A stretch of DNA of 64,000 bases, taken from assembly GCF_013128195.2 (NCBI RefSeq), contig NZ_CP053452.2, forward strand, positions 8,556,001 to 8,620,000, given 5' to 3'. The notes beneath the pieces are model-generated. The model ran no database searches, was not told the DNA's origin, and saw only the letters and a list, made by a program, of their open reading frames with translations. Every line of letters begins with the position of its first letter. The stretch's first letter is position 1. Positions 28,649 through 39,944 of this stretch are shown here, piece after piece. The position numbers and the translations under genes were made by a program. Origin of the DNA: Frigoriglobus tundricola. GTDB taxonomy: Bacteria > Planctomycetota > Planctomycetia > Gemmatales > Gemmataceae.

Positions 28649-28849
28649 ATGTCCGCGACCCTGTTACCGACCGATCCGCCGATTCTTCTACCCGACCCGG
28701 ACGCGATCCGCGCCGCCATCGACGCGGCCGACGAACGGTCGCGCCTGCTCCGCCGGTTGCTGCGGCTGGCGCTTCGTCTGCAACTCCACCTGACCACCGC
28801 CGCCAACCTGCCCGCGCCGACCGAACGGCGGGAGGTGTCGCATGTCTGA
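28649..28849 (+). CDS. Small island protein, 66 aa
   Basis: ATG 28649 follows CAGGAGATCACC, a good ribosome binding site. The product has a helical, Leu/Arg-rich centre (SRLLRRLLRLALRLQLHL). Its last codons overlap the start of the AlpA-like gene (ATG 28842 to stop at 28849), which implies translational coupling. No family is recognised; small basic helical proteins of this type often act with excisionases or repressors. Confidence 0.55.
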   Translation: MSATLLPTDPPILLPDPDAIRAAIDAADERSRLLRRLLRLALRLQLHLTTAANLPAPTERREVSHV

Positions 28850-29171
28850 TCTGCCCACCACACCGCCGGCCCCGGCCGCGGACCTCGACGCCCTGCTGAC
28901 CCAGCTCCGCGACCGACTGGCACCGCCCGCCGAGCTCCTGACGCGGGACGCGCTCGCCGCGCTGCTCGACATTGGCGTTTCGACCCTCGACCGGCTCAAC
29001 GCGGCCGGGCGGATCGGGCCGCGCCCGGTGCGGCTGGGCGGGGCGCTCCGCTGGCACCGCGCCGAAGTCCTGGCGTGGCTCGCCCAGCGCGACCCCCGCG
29101 GCGAGCTGCACGACGCGGCCACCTGGCCGGCCGTCTGGGACGCGCTCCGCCGCCGCACCGCTACCAAGTGA
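28842..29171 (+). CDS. AlpA/excisionase-type helix-turn-helix protein
   Basis: A 109-residue protein with a MerR/AlpA-like winged HTH: LLTRDALAALLDIGVSTLDR (about 33-52), then GPRPVRLGGALRWHRAEV and LAWL, the standard 'R-hydrophobic-G-G-x-x-R-W' wing. AlpA-like proteins serve as transcription activators or recombination directionality factors for the cognate integrase. Its position upstream of the primase and its coupling to the preceding small gene fit an early-control operon. ATG 28842 has GGGAGGTG before it. Confidence 0.8.
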   Translation: MSDLPTTPPAPAADLDALLTQLRDRLAPPAELLTRDALAALLDIGVSTLDRLNAAGRIGPRPVRLGGALRWHRAEVLAWLAQRDPRGELHDAATWPAVWDALRRRTATK

Positions 29172-29247
29172 CCGATTCCAACTTCCAACGCACAACGGGC
29201 CGGGTGCCCTGGCAAGCATCCCCGACCCGTTGCGATAGGTGAAACCT

Positions 29248-29655
29248 ATGTCCAATCTACCAGACGATAGGCAGGTTGGGGAGGCGCTGAAACGCGCCGC
29301 TCACCGCCTGCTCGAAGCGCACCGCGAACGGCTCATCCGCCGCGCCCGTCGGGCGCTGCTCTGTCACCTGCTCGCACACCGCACCGCGACCATCGACGCC
29401 GTTCGCGCCGCGGTCGCCGTCCCGCCCGGCGTGAACCCGAAAGCATTCGGGAGCGTGCCGGGACCGCTGGCACTGGCCCGCATCATCCGCCCCGCCGGGG
29501 CGCGGAAGACGGCCCGCGCCATCGGGCACGCCCGACCGGTCACTGTCTGGGAGCTGGCCGACCGCGCCGAAGCGCTCGCATGGCTCGACACTCACCCCGA
29601 CCTGCCCGAACCCGGCCCCGCGGTCGATGACCCGGCCGACCCGTTCGCGCTCTGA
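29248..29655 (+). CDS. Island protein of unknown function, 135 aa
   Basis: ATG 29248 is chosen because AGGTG sits six bases upstream; a GTG three codons earlier is possible. The protein is helical and basic at first (RQVGEALKRAAHRLLEAHRER), then has a VPPGVNPKAFGSVPGPLALA segment and a C-terminal acidic tail. It has no recognised family. It lies between the AlpA-like gene and the primase in the same orientation with short gaps, so it is probably part of the replication operon. Confidence 0.6.
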   Translation: MSNLPDDRQVGEALKRAAHRLLEAHRERLIRRARRALLCHLLAHRTATIDAVRAAVAVPPGVNPKAFGSVPGPLALARIIRPAGARKTARAIGHARPVTVWELADRAEALAWLDTHPDLPEPGPAVDDPADPFAL

Positions 29656-29675
29656 CACCCGCACCCGGAGTAACC

Positions 29676-32288
29676 GTGCCGACCGACCCCGCCGAGCGGG
29701 AGGGCATGCACCGCGTGAGCGCATCCCACCCGTGCCCCGTTTGCGATAAACCCGATTGGTGCCTTGTCTCGCCCGACGGTCACGTTGCCATCTGTCAGCG
29801 TGTCGAGAGTTCGACCCGCTGCGGCGATGCGGGCTGGCGACACCGACTGACCGACCCCGCCCCGCCCGCCGTCGGGACCGCGGACGAAACCGCCCGGCGC
29901 GCCGACGGACTGGCCGGCGCTGGCCCGGCGGTTCGCCGCCGACCTCGACGCCGACCGCCGGGCGAAACTCGCCGCGAAGCTGGGGCTACCCGCCGACGCC
30001 CTGGACGCGCTCCCCCTGCTCGGCTTCCGGGCAGATGATCCGTCCGGCCCCTGCTTCACCTTCGCGGAAGTGGACGCGGCCGGGAAGGTGGTAGGGCTGA
30101 ACCGCCGGTTCGGGAACGGCTCGAAGAAAGCGATGCCCGGCAGCAAGCGCGGCTTGACCCTGCCGACCGGCTGGCGCGATCGGCCCGGCCCGGTGTTCGT
30201 GGTCGAGGGGCCGACCGATGCGGCCGCGCTGACTGCCGCGGGACTGGCCGCGGTCGGCCGACCCTCGAACGCGGGCGGGGGAAGCTGCTCGCCGCACTGC
30301 TCCGCGACCTCGACTCCGACCGCCACCTTCTGATTGTTGCGGAGAATGATCGGAAGGAAGCGGGCGCGAGTGGCCGGGCCGCGACGGAGCTCAGTCCGTT
30401 GCCCGCGGGCTGTACGCCGCCCTCCGCCGGCCGATCCGCTGGCGCTCCCCCGGCCGACGCGAAGGACGTGCGCGACTGGTTGACTGACGACGCCCGCGCC
30501 GCTCTGCCCTGGGACCGGCGCGGGGCGGAACTGCGCGACCACCTGACCGCCGCGGCTGAAGTCATCGGCCCGCCCGACCCGCCACCCGACCCGCCGGCCG
30601 GTGCGGGCGCACGCACTCCCGCCGACGGCCCGAACGACGCGCCGGACAACCCGCACCGCCTGGCCGCCGGGTTCCTCGACAGCATCACCCCGGCCGGTTC
30701 GCCGCGACTGCTCCGGTTCTGGCGGGGCGATTTCCACCGCTACCGCGACGGCGCTTACCGCCCCGTGCCCGACGACGACCAGCGCGCCGAACTGACGCAG
30801 TACGTCCGCGCCGAATTCGTCCGGTCGAATGCCGCTGTGGTCGCCGCGTGCGAAGGCGAAGACGAGAAGAAGCAACCGCCGCGGGTGCGTCCGGTCACTT
30901 CCAAGATGATCGGGGACGTTCTTCAGGCGCTCCGCGGGTTGTGTCTGCTCCCGGCCGACACCGACGCGCCCGCGTGGATCGACGGCGCGACCGGCCCCGA
31001 CCCCGCCGGACTGCTCCCCGTCGGCAACGGCATTCTCGACCTGGGCGCGCTGGTCGAGGGGCGCGGGCGCTGCCTGCTCCCGCCGTCGCCGCTGTTCTTC
31101 ACCCACACCGCCGCGCCCTTCGACTTCGACCCGACTGCGCCCGCCCCGTGCGAGTGGCTGAAGTTCCTCCGCGAAGTCTGGCCCGACGACCCGGACAGCA
31201 TCGCCACGTTGCAAGAGTGGTTCGGCTATATGCTCACACCCGACACGCGCCAGCAAAAGATTTTGTTCCTCCTGGGACCGCGCCGCGGCGGGAAGGGGAC
31301 CATCACCCGCGTGTTGCGCGAACTGGTCGGCCCCGCGAACGTGGCCGGGCCGACGCTCGGCAGTCTTTCGACCAACTTCGGGCTGTGGCCCCTGCTCGGG
31401 AAGTCGGTTGCCATCGTTTCCGACGCCCGGCTGTCGGGCCGGTCGGATTCCGCCGTCATCACGGAACGGTTGCTCTCGATCAGCGGTGAGGACGCTTTGA
31501 CCGTGGACCGGAAACACCGCGAACCGCTGACCGCGAAGTTGAACGCCCGGTTCGTGATCGTGTCGAACGAGCTGCCGCGGTTGGGGGACGCTTCGGGCGC
31601 GCTCGCCGGTCGGCTGATCCTGCTCCGGCTGACACGAAGTTGGTTCGGGAAGGAAGATCACCACCTGTTCGACCGACTGCGGGGCGAGCTACCCGGAATC
31701 CTGCTCTGGGCTGTCCAGGGGTGGCGACGACTCCGGGACCGCGGCCGGTTCGTTCAGCCGACCAGTGGGGCGGAACTGGTCGCGGACATGGAAGACCTGT
31801 CGTCGCCGGTCGGCGCGTTCGTGCGGGAGCGCTGCCGGATCGAGGCCGGATCGCGCGTCGAGGTGTGCGAACTGTACAGCGCGTGGCGCGCGTGGTGCGA
31901 CGAACACGGGCGCAGGGAACCCGGCACCGAAGAGACGTTCGGCCGCGACCTCCGGGCCGCCGTTCCGAGTCTGGACAAGGCGCGGCCGCGCACGCGGGAC
32001 GGGCGGTTGTACGTCTACGTCGGGATTCGGCTCCGCCGGGAGGCGGAAGCCGACGACGAACCCCCGCCGTCCGGCCCTGGTGGTCCGGGTGGTCGTAGCG
32101 ACCACCCATTGCACGCACGGGCCGGAAACGGGGTTGAGAGCGCACGCGGGGAACACGCGGAGGGTGAGCGCAGCGCGGGAGTAGCTGCAATGGGCGGTCG
32201 CTACGACCACCCGGACCACCGCGCCCAAACCGACCGACCGCGGCCCCGGTTCACAAACAACGACCGACCGCATGAATGGAGGGAGTGA
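29676..32288 (+). CDS. Phage/plasmid primase with D5/SF3 helicase; N-terminal part frameshifted
   Basis: Translation starts at GTG 29676 after CGGAG. The N-terminus has a primase-type zinc finger (CPVCDKPDWC) and stays in frame to about 29900. The TOPRIM-like part (VFVVEGPTDAAALTAAGLAAV) is then read in the next frame, and at least three more frame changes are needed before the long intact frame 30399-32288. That frame carries the D5 N-domain, Walker A GPRRGGKGT near 31275, and the SF3 helicase motifs, ending in a winged helix. The breaks lie at runs of G or C (for example 30282, 30450). Either the primase half is dead while the helicase persists, or the sequence has base-count errors. The element probably used this protein to start its own replication. 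Confidence 0.8.
32079..32220. repeat. 35-bp inverted repeat inside the 3' end of the primase gene
   Basis: Arms 32079-32113 and 32186-32220 match over 34 of 35 bases in inverted orientation (GGTGGTCCGGGTGGTCGTAG / CTACGACCACCCGGACCACC). The arms encode part of the Gly/Pro-rich C-terminal tail, outside the helicase domain. The loop is 72 bases. Confidence 0.85.
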
Positions 32289-32290
32289 TC

Positions 32291-32746
32291 GTGCCGACGA
32301 CCGACCCCGACATCGTTCAGTATGCGTCAGTACCGGCGCCCGCACCGACCACCGCCGCCGAGCTGTTCGATCCGGGCGAACACCCCGTAAAGTGCGGGCA
32401 AATACGGGTACGAAGGCCGACCACCGCCGCCGAGCTGCTCGCCCTGGTCGAGCTCTTTGGCCCGACCGTCGAGGACGGGGCGCTGGTGTTCGACCGCGAC
32501 CCGCCCGCGGATCTGCTCGCCGCCCTCCGCGTGCTGCATACCGGCATCCGCGCCGCCCTGACCGGCCGGAAATGGTACGGGTGCGGTTCGACCCGCAAGA
32601 CCGCGGCCCCGCGCCCGCTCGACCCGTCCGACTTGATCCCGCCCGGCATCACCCTGTTGTGCGTCGAGGGTGACCAGCGCTGGGACCGCATTCACCCCGC
32701 CGCCCGTCTCGACCTGCCGCGCCTGTTCGCCCCGGAGGACCGTTGA
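32291..32746 (+). CDS. Island protein of unknown function, about 151 aa
   Basis: The likely start is GTG 32291, seven bases behind GGAGGGAG, immediately after the primase stop codon (32286-32288). An ATG at 32276 is in frame but overlaps the ribosome binding site. The protein repeats a PTTAAEL motif twice near its N-terminus and has a central FDRDPPADLLAALRVLHTGI segment; its C-terminus contains an LCVEGDQRWDRIHP motif. No family is recognised. It is tightly linked to the primase and the methylase. Confidence 0.6.
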   Translation: MPTTDPDIVQYASVPAPAPTTAAELFDPGEHPVKCGQIRVRRPTTAAELLALVELFGPTVEDGALVFDRDPPADLLAALRVLHTGIRAALTGRKWYGCGSTRKTAAPRPLDPSDLIPPGITLLCVEGDQRWDRIHPAARLDLPRLFAPEDR

Positions 32747-32748
32747 CC

Positions 32749-33585
32749 ATGACCACCGCGACACCCGCCCCGCCGCTGAAGTGGCACGGCGGAAAACACT
32801 ACCTGGCCGCGCGCATCGTGGCATTGATGCCGCCGCACACGCACTACGTCGAACCGTTCGCGGGCGGGCTGGCCGTGCTGCTGGCGAAGAACCCGGACGG
32901 GGTTTCCGAAGTGGTGAACGACCGGAACCGCGACCTGTCGAACTTCTGGCGGGTGTTGCAGGATGCCGACCCGTTCGACCGGTTCCGCCGCGCGGTCGAG
33001 GCCGTCCCGTTCTCCGAAGTGGAATGGACCGACGCGGCCGACCGGCTGGCCGATCCCGACCCCGTGACGCGCGCGGTTGCGTTCTTCGTTCGCTGTCGCC
33101 AGTCACTCGCCGCGCGGATGCGCTCGTTCGCGCCGCTGACCAAAATCCGCACCCGCCGCGGGATGAACGGAGAGGCTTCCGCGTGGCTGTCCGCGGTCGA
33201 TGGGCTGGCCGCCGTTCACGCCCGGTTACGCCGCGTGGTCGTTCTCGAGCGCGACGCCCTGGACGTGATCCGCAAAGAGGACGGGCCGGATACGCTGTTC
33301 TACCTCGACCCGCCGTACCTGCCCCGCACCCGCACCGCGCCCGACGTGTACGCGCACGAGATGACCGCCGACGCACACCGGGAACTGCTCGACGCGGTGA
33401 AGCGCGTGCGGGGAAAGGTGATGCTCTCCGGGTATCGGTCCGCGCTGTACGACGGGGCGCTGGCCGGCTGGGCGCGCCACGACTTCGAGCTGGCGAACCA
33501 TGCCGCCGGCGGGAAGGCGAAACGACGGGTGACCGAATGCGTGTGGTGCAACTTCGCCGGGCCGACGGACCCGCGCCGATGCTAG
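32749..33585 (+). CDS. Dam-type DNA adenine-N6 methyltransferase (MT-D12 family)
   Basis: A 278-residue D12-class adenine methylase. The SAM-binding motif is seen as LKWHGGKHYLAARI followed by YVEPFAGGLAVLL, and the catalytic motif IV as DPPYL near residue 190. A TTG or this ATG can start it; ATG 32749 is better spaced from CGGAGG. No restriction enzyme is adjacent, so it is probably a solitary methylase that protects or regulates the island, for instance timing its replication or marking its DNA. Target sequence cannot be predicted. Confidence 0.88.
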   Translation: MTTATPAPPLKWHGGKHYLAARIVALMPPHTHYVEPFAGGLAVLLAKNPDGVSEVVNDRNRDLSNFWRVLQDADPFDRFRRAVEAVPFSEVEWTDAADRLADPDPVTRAVAFFVRCRQSLAARMRSFAPLTKIRTRRGMNGEASAWLSAVDGLAAVHARLRRVVVLERDALDVIRKEDGPDTLFYLDPPYLPRTRTAPDVYAHEMTADAHRELLDAVKRVRGKVMLSGYRSALYDGALAGWARHDFELANHAAGGKAKRRVTECVWCNFAGPTDPRRC

Positions 33586-33735
33586 CAAATGCTAACATTT
33601 CGGCCGCGTTGTTCGTCGGCCGACATGGCGCGCCGGGAGTGCGCCGGGTATACTCCTTTTGCCTTTAGGCCGGTCGGCGGGATGCGACATGAGAACCGCA
33701 CCCGCCGGCCGGCCGTTCTCAGAAAGGTTCCCATC

Positions 33736-35439
<1,704 letters not shown>

Positions 35440-36176
35440 CCTCTTTCGATCCGTTTTCAACTGCTTCGCGGACAATTCGTCGGCAGCGCACGGACGGATG
35501 GCCAGTGTACGGGTAAAGATCCGAGTTGGCAGCCTCTTTACGATACAATCTCGAACCGCATCTGGGCTAATTCAATGGTTCGCGGAGCAGCCGTACTCGA
35601 AACTGCTAAATCGTCCTGAAGTAACGAACTCCGACCCGACGTGTTTCCGACAACCAGTTCCCGAACACCGCACGCGGTCACCAATAATGTGAGTGCCCTC
35701 CGCCCTGCTGGCGAACCGACCTCGCGCGAGGTCGGTTCGCCAGCAGGGCGGAGGGCATATCCGTGACACTGGGCCAATAGAGGATGTCGGCCGACTGAAC
35801 CGGGACATCGGACTCGTTCGCTTAAGTGGTGTACCGTCACGGTCGTGGCCAAGAACCGTGCGGCGGGATATTTGAGCCAATTCTGTCTCGAGTCATAAGG
35901 TCGCCAGTCGTAAAGCCAAAGATCGGAGCGGTCGAGGTTTGCGACTTTGCGACTTGTGGGCCTGGGTTTCACAGCTGTCATGCTCTTGAATTGCAGCAGC
36001 GTGACCGTCGAGAAATCCGACACTTTCTGTCGGCGCGCCGAGATTTCAGCCGCGTGCGGATTTGACACTATGCAACACGCGGGGTAATATTCCGTAGACC
36101 GGCCGCGGTTACCACACTGAATGGGCGACGGTGTGGTGATTAGCGGCCGGTTTTTTCGCGCGCACACATCGCGATT
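35440..36176. other. Intergenic region with a perfect 64-bp palindrome
   Basis: About 740 bases to the right of the tRNA and the integrase stop codon. Apart from the palindrome at 35694-35757 there is no supported gene; short frames on both strands lack start signals. The tRNA promoter lies in its first 60 bases. Confidence 0.4.
35694..35757. repeat. Perfect 64-bp palindrome
   Basis: The two 32-base halves are exact reverse complements with no loop, meeting at CTCGC|GCGAG (35725/35726). The arms contain CCGCCCTGCTGGCGAACCGA. It lies in an intergenic region without nearby T-runs, so it is not an ordinary terminator. Confidence 0.95.
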
Positions 36177-36416
36177 TCAGAAATCCCAGATCACAACTCG
36201 GTACCCGTCGTGCCACAGGCGAATGGCATCGCGCCGGGCCTCGGCATGGAGCCGGTACGTGCGGTGGAGTTGCCAGCCATCTCCCCCTCGCAGCACCAGC
36301 ACCTTGTAGTGGTGATCGGAATGTGTGGGTGTGAGCGTTTCCGAGTCCTGTGCAGCGACGAGATTCGTCACGGCCGCGGTCGCGACGATCGTGCTGAGGA
36401 TGAGTTTGCGGACCAC
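36177..36416 (-). CDS. Small secreted protein, 79 aa
   Basis: The start is GTG 36416, eight bases after GGAGGACG. The product begins with a signal peptide (RKLILSTIVATAAVTNLVAA) and has a short mature part with the pattern YKVLVLRGGDGWQLHRTYRLH and AIRLWHDGYRVVIWDF, a small alpha/beta unit. No named family. It is divergent from the WD40 gene at 36651 and probably has its promoter in the gap between. Confidence 0.65.
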   Translation of the reverse strand: MVRKLILSTIVATAAVTNLVAAQDSETLTPTHSDHHYKVLVLRGGDGWQLHRTYRLHAEARRDAIRLWHDGYRVVIWDF

Positions 36417-36650
36417 GGCCTTCGTCCTCCATGAGTGGGGCGAGTTCCGTTCGAGCCCTTCCACAAGCAAGACGCCCGTCCGTGGCGGAATTGCGCTCGT
36501 TGCGAACAGCTTCAAAAGGCGAGCGCTTTCGCCCGCGCGGCCGATGCTCGGCCGCGACGGACACCAAGCGACCGGCGAAATAACGGTTGTCATCGCACGG
36601 CCCGCCGCACACAATGTCGGTCCTGCCCGCTCACTCTTCGAGAGTTCGCC

Positions 36651-37847
36651 ATGAACCCCTGCCGACTCGCGCTTTTCGTTCTCGGTGTTGCTTCGGTGCT
36701 TCCAACGACGACCGCTGCCCAACCCGTGCCGGTGAAGGCGCACGGTGCCCTCGTTCATAGCGTTGCCGTGTCCCCGGACGGGAAAATACTCGCCACGGCC
36801 GGGTTCGACAATCTCGTCAAGCTCTGGGACATTGGTGCTGATGGCACGCTGAAACTCGCGAAGGTCCTCGTCGGGCACACGGCGCCGGTGTACGCGGTCG
36901 CGTTTCACCCCGCGGACGCCAAAATCGTAGCCACGGCCAGCCAGGACAAGACCGCGCGGGTCTGGGACGTCACCGAGGGGAAAGCGAAAGCCGGATCGAA
37001 GGACGCACCCGAGGCCGTCTTCGAGGTCTCCAAGGCCAAGTTCGAGCTGAAGGGCCACAGCGACATTGTGGACACGATCGCGTTCAGCCCGGACGGCAAG
37101 ACCCTCGCCACCGCCGGCGCGGACAAAGCCGTGAAGCTGTGGAACCCGGCCGACGGCAAGGAAATCAAGGCGCTGGGGACGCACGACGGCTCGGTGTACG
37201 CGGTCGCGTTCAGCCCCGACGGGAAGTTACTGGCGTCCGCCGGGGCCGGTAAGGACAACCTCGTCAAGATCTGGGACGTGAAGGAGCAGAGGGAGCTGAC
37301 GCAGCTCCGCGGGCACGAGCAACCGGTCACAGCCGTTGTGTTCGCGGACAATGAACGGGTCGTCACGGCCTCAATGGACCGCTCCATTCGCACGTGGACA
37401 ACGAAGGAGGCGAAGAAGGAACCGAAGGAGGTGAAAGACCCGAAGGACTCCAAGGAACCGAAGAAAGACGCCAAGGACGCTAAAGACGCCAAGGAACCGA
37501 AGAAAGACGTGAAAGACACGAAGGAACCGAAGAAAGATACCAAGGACTCCAAAGACCCGAAAGACACCAAAGAGCCAAAAGACACCAAGGATCCGAACGA
37601 ACTCAAAAAGTTCGGGCCGACCACGGACGATCCTTACGCGATCGCCTGGTCGCCGGCCACGAAGGCGCTGGCGGTGTGCGGGTACTCGGGCCAGATTACG
37701 GTTTGGACACTGGACGCGGACAAGCCGAAGTTCACGCGGGCGATCAAATCGCCAGGTTACTGTGTCGTATTCAGCGCGGACGGGAAGGGCGTTTTCACCG
37801 GGCACGACAACGGCACGGTGGCGTTCACTCCCATCGTGACGAAGTAG
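36651..37847 (+). CDS. Secreted WD40-repeat protein with a Lys/Asp-rich insertion
   Basis: ATG 36651 starts a signal peptide (LALFVLGVASVLPTTTAAQ). Six to seven WD40 blades follow (VHSVAVSPDGKILATAG, VKLWD; VYAVAFSPDGKLLASAG and others). Between the fifth and last blades, residues about 247-310, lies a low-complexity stretch built from KEPKD/KDTK/KDAKD units with many lysines and aspartates. The propeller is likely a periplasmic scaffold; the insertion should be a flexible loop. At 398 residues it is a normal length otherwise. An upstream extension to 36435 adds a non-secretory leader and is rejected. Confidence 0.88.
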   Translation: MNPCRLALFVLGVASVLPTTTAAQPVPVKAHGALVHSVAVSPDGKILATAGFDNLVKLWDIGADGTLKLAKVLVGHTAPVYAVAFHPADAKIVATASQDKTARVWDVTEGKAKAGSKDAPEAVFEVSKAKFELKGHSDIVDTIAFSPDGKTLATAGADKAVKLWNPADGKEIKALGTHDGSVYAVAFSPDGKLLASAGAGKDNLVKIWDVKEQRELTQLRGHEQPVTAVVFADNERVVTASMDRSIRTWTTKEAKKEPKEVKDPKDSKEPKKDAKDAKDAKEPKKDVKDTKEPKKDTKDSKDPKDTKEPKDTKDPNELKKFGPTTDDPYAIAWSPATKALAVCGYSGQITVWTLDADKPKFTRAIKSPGYCVVFSADGKGVFTGHDNGTVAFTPIVTK

Positions 37848-38052
37848 GGGGGGCAGGTTCCGGCGGGGGAACAGGTAGAGGGCCTGTCGCGGGTGGAACC
37901 GGTGGCGGTACGTCGCTGGTCCACCACACGGCCCGACCGCCGCGCAAGAGCGGGTCGCCCGCGTAGGGCTTTTGTGCGAACCCGCAACCGACGAGAGCGG
38001 CACAGACCCCCGCCGTTCCGATACGAGCTGCGAGGCGCACGGCGAACTCCAT
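37825..38052 (-). CDS. Small lipoprotein
   Basis: A 75-residue frame starting ATG 38052 with a lipoprotein signal peptide (TAGVCAALVGC, lipobox Cys23) and a mature part FAQKPYAGDPLLRGGRAVW, a motif I recall in small planctomycete lipoproteins, then a Pro-rich tail. It overlaps the end of the convergent WD40 gene by 23 bases. The lipobox and the short recognisable motif support a real gene. Confidence 0.6.
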   Translation of the reverse strand: MEFAVRLAARIGTAGVCAALVGCGFAQKPYAGDPLLRGGRAVWWTSDVPPPVPPATGPLPVPPPEPAPPTSSRWE

Positions 38053-38358
38053 CCCGCACCCCGATAACGCACGCGGCGACGTTCCCGACGGTATCAGTGT
38101 TTATCGGTCAGGTGGGATGGGGGAGTTAAACGGTTCGCATCGAACCGCGAATCACTTTCGCCCAGCGAGAAATCTCCCCGGGGCGCTCGTGGGGGCTTGG
38201 CGACGAGGCCCAACAGTTTCGGGCGCCGCGTGTCACGTTGCGCCGATCCGCATGGCTGTCCACTGTCGGGCCTCGCGTGCAAAGCCACGCTCGACCGCGA
38301 CCTACACCAACCGCCCGACGGTCAGCTCCGTGCGCCTCGCGGCATGGACCGCGCGACA
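38053..38358. other. Intergenic region, nothing seen
   Basis: About 300 bases between the lipoprotein start and the stop of the HEAT gene. The lipoprotein promoter must lie here. Open frames on both strands have no coding features. Confidence 0.35.
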
Positions 38359-39885
38359 TCACATCGCGAAGCCGAACAATCCTTCACGGAGGCGTTCGAG
38401 CGATTCGCACGCGGCCAGCGCCGTGTCGGAATCGTCCGCGGCGGCGGCCGTTTCCAGGTCCGGCCAGAGCCACGTGAGTTCTTCCGCCGCAACACGGGCC
38501 GCGGTGTCCGCTCGGATCGCCGGTTCCTCGCTGTGGAGCCCCGCGGTGACTTCGGCCAGCGCCGGCCGCTCACCGAGCCGCGCCAGAGCGGACACCGCCG
38601 ATCGACGGACCTGGTTATCCGGATCGGTGCGAGCGGTCCGCAGGGCACGCACGACTCGGTCCGGATCGAAGGGAGGCCACCAGCCGAGCGACCCCACGGC
38701 CGCGTGCCGGAGCGCCGGGTTCGTTGCCCCCACGGAGCGGAGCAGGACGCGCTCCGTCTCGTGGCACGCGTGGCCCCGGAGGGCCGACAGCACGGTGGCG
38801 GCGCGGCCGTGGGTGCGGGTCTTTCGGGCGAGGCGCACCGCCTGGCCGGCCAGCACCGGCCCGACCACCGGCGACTTCGACCACCGCAGCGCGCGAACGG
38901 CGTCGGTCCACCACGGGCTGCGGCGGTCCGGGAGGTGCGGGAAGAGGGAGGTCACGTCGGCGCGGAGCTCTGTTAGGCACCGCAGGATGGCGCCTTGCTC
39001 CTCCCCACCTGCGGCGGGGAACCGGGCGCGGAGACGGTTGGCGGCTCCGGCGAGCCACGCCCCGCGGCGATCGCTGGTCGCCCACAGCCGCATTGCCTGT
39101 CGTTCCGCGTGGCCGCGCACCTGTGAGGAGAGGACACGCGCCCAGTGCCCGAGCCGGCGGAACACGCGTTCCGTTTCAATGACCGCCATCGCGTGCCAGG
39201 GGTCGGCGTCGGCGTTCGCACGGGCCGCGGACTCAGCGAGTACGTCCCCCAACCCCGCGCGGATGAGCGAGCCGGGGTCCAGTAGACCGTCCCGGGTCGC
39301 CCGCGACGTGGAGACGAGGGCACGGAGCGCCATCCGGCCGACGAACGAGTCCGGTTGCTTGATCGCCGTGAGGAAGTTCGGGAACGCGACGGCCTCGGCC
39401 GCGAGCATCGCGCCCGGCGGCAGCCCGGCCGTGGCGTCGGCACAGCGCAGGACCGCCGGGAGCGCCTCGCCGCGCGCAACAACCGCAGCCCGGCCGCGAC
39501 GTCCACCCAGTACCACGTCTGCTCGATCGGGTCACCGGTCAGCGGGCGGGTCAACTGGCGCTCCAGCACGCGCACCGCGTCGGCCGATCCGAGTTCGGTG
39601 AGCGCCTGGACCTGGACGGCGAACTCCAGTCCGGGGCGCAGCTCGTCTTCGACCCGGTCCGCTCGACCGGCCGAGAGGAGCGTGCGGAAGTGGGCCTTGG
39701 TCTTTTCGCACGCCGATTCACCGATGAGCCCGCCGGCCCGCAGGTGCCGGTGCTGGCGGTCCACGGCGGCGACGGTGGCGTGTGCGGCGGCGCGCGCGGC
39801 AGCAGCCACCGCCGCCGGTGCGGGCGGCGGATCGCCAGCCACACCAGCCCGACCCCGCGATCACAATGAACACGCCGTAAATCAT
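38359..39885 (-). pseudogene. HEAT-repeat membrane-anchored protein with frameshifts
   Basis: The best reading starts at ATG 39885 (MIYGVFIVIAG, a membrane helix continuing VGLVWLAIRR) but needs frame changes near 39862 and 39830, where GGGG and CCG runs occur. It then reads through HEAT-like helices (FRTLLSAGRADRVEDELRPG, ALTELGSADAVRVLE) and needs one more change near 39470 before the long frame down to 38359. The C-terminal 385 residues are HEAT-type repeats (RRSAVSALARLGERPAL, IRADTAARVAAEEL). The type of protein is clear; whether the breaks are natural or sequencing errors is not. Function unknown, probably a scaffold in the cytoplasm. Confidence 0.65.
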
Positions 39886-39944
39886 CTGCGGTTCCGTGAT
39901 GCCTTGAGCACGGGGCGGAGCCCCCGTGCTTCCTGTGCCGTCTT

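Noticed and set aside
29592-31664. 690-residue antisense frame opposite the primase/helicase
   Set aside because: It runs opposite well-conserved helicase motifs, has Arg/Gly/Pro-rich composition and no recognisable domain. High GC content keeps such frames open.
32327-33598. 423-residue antisense frame opposite the methylase
   Set aside because: Mirror of the Dam-type methylase with very high Arg/Ser content and no motifs.
38117-39601. 494-residue plus-strand frame opposite the HEAT gene
   Set aside because: Ser/Arg/Ala-rich with no domain; the minus strand shows repeated HEAT helices.
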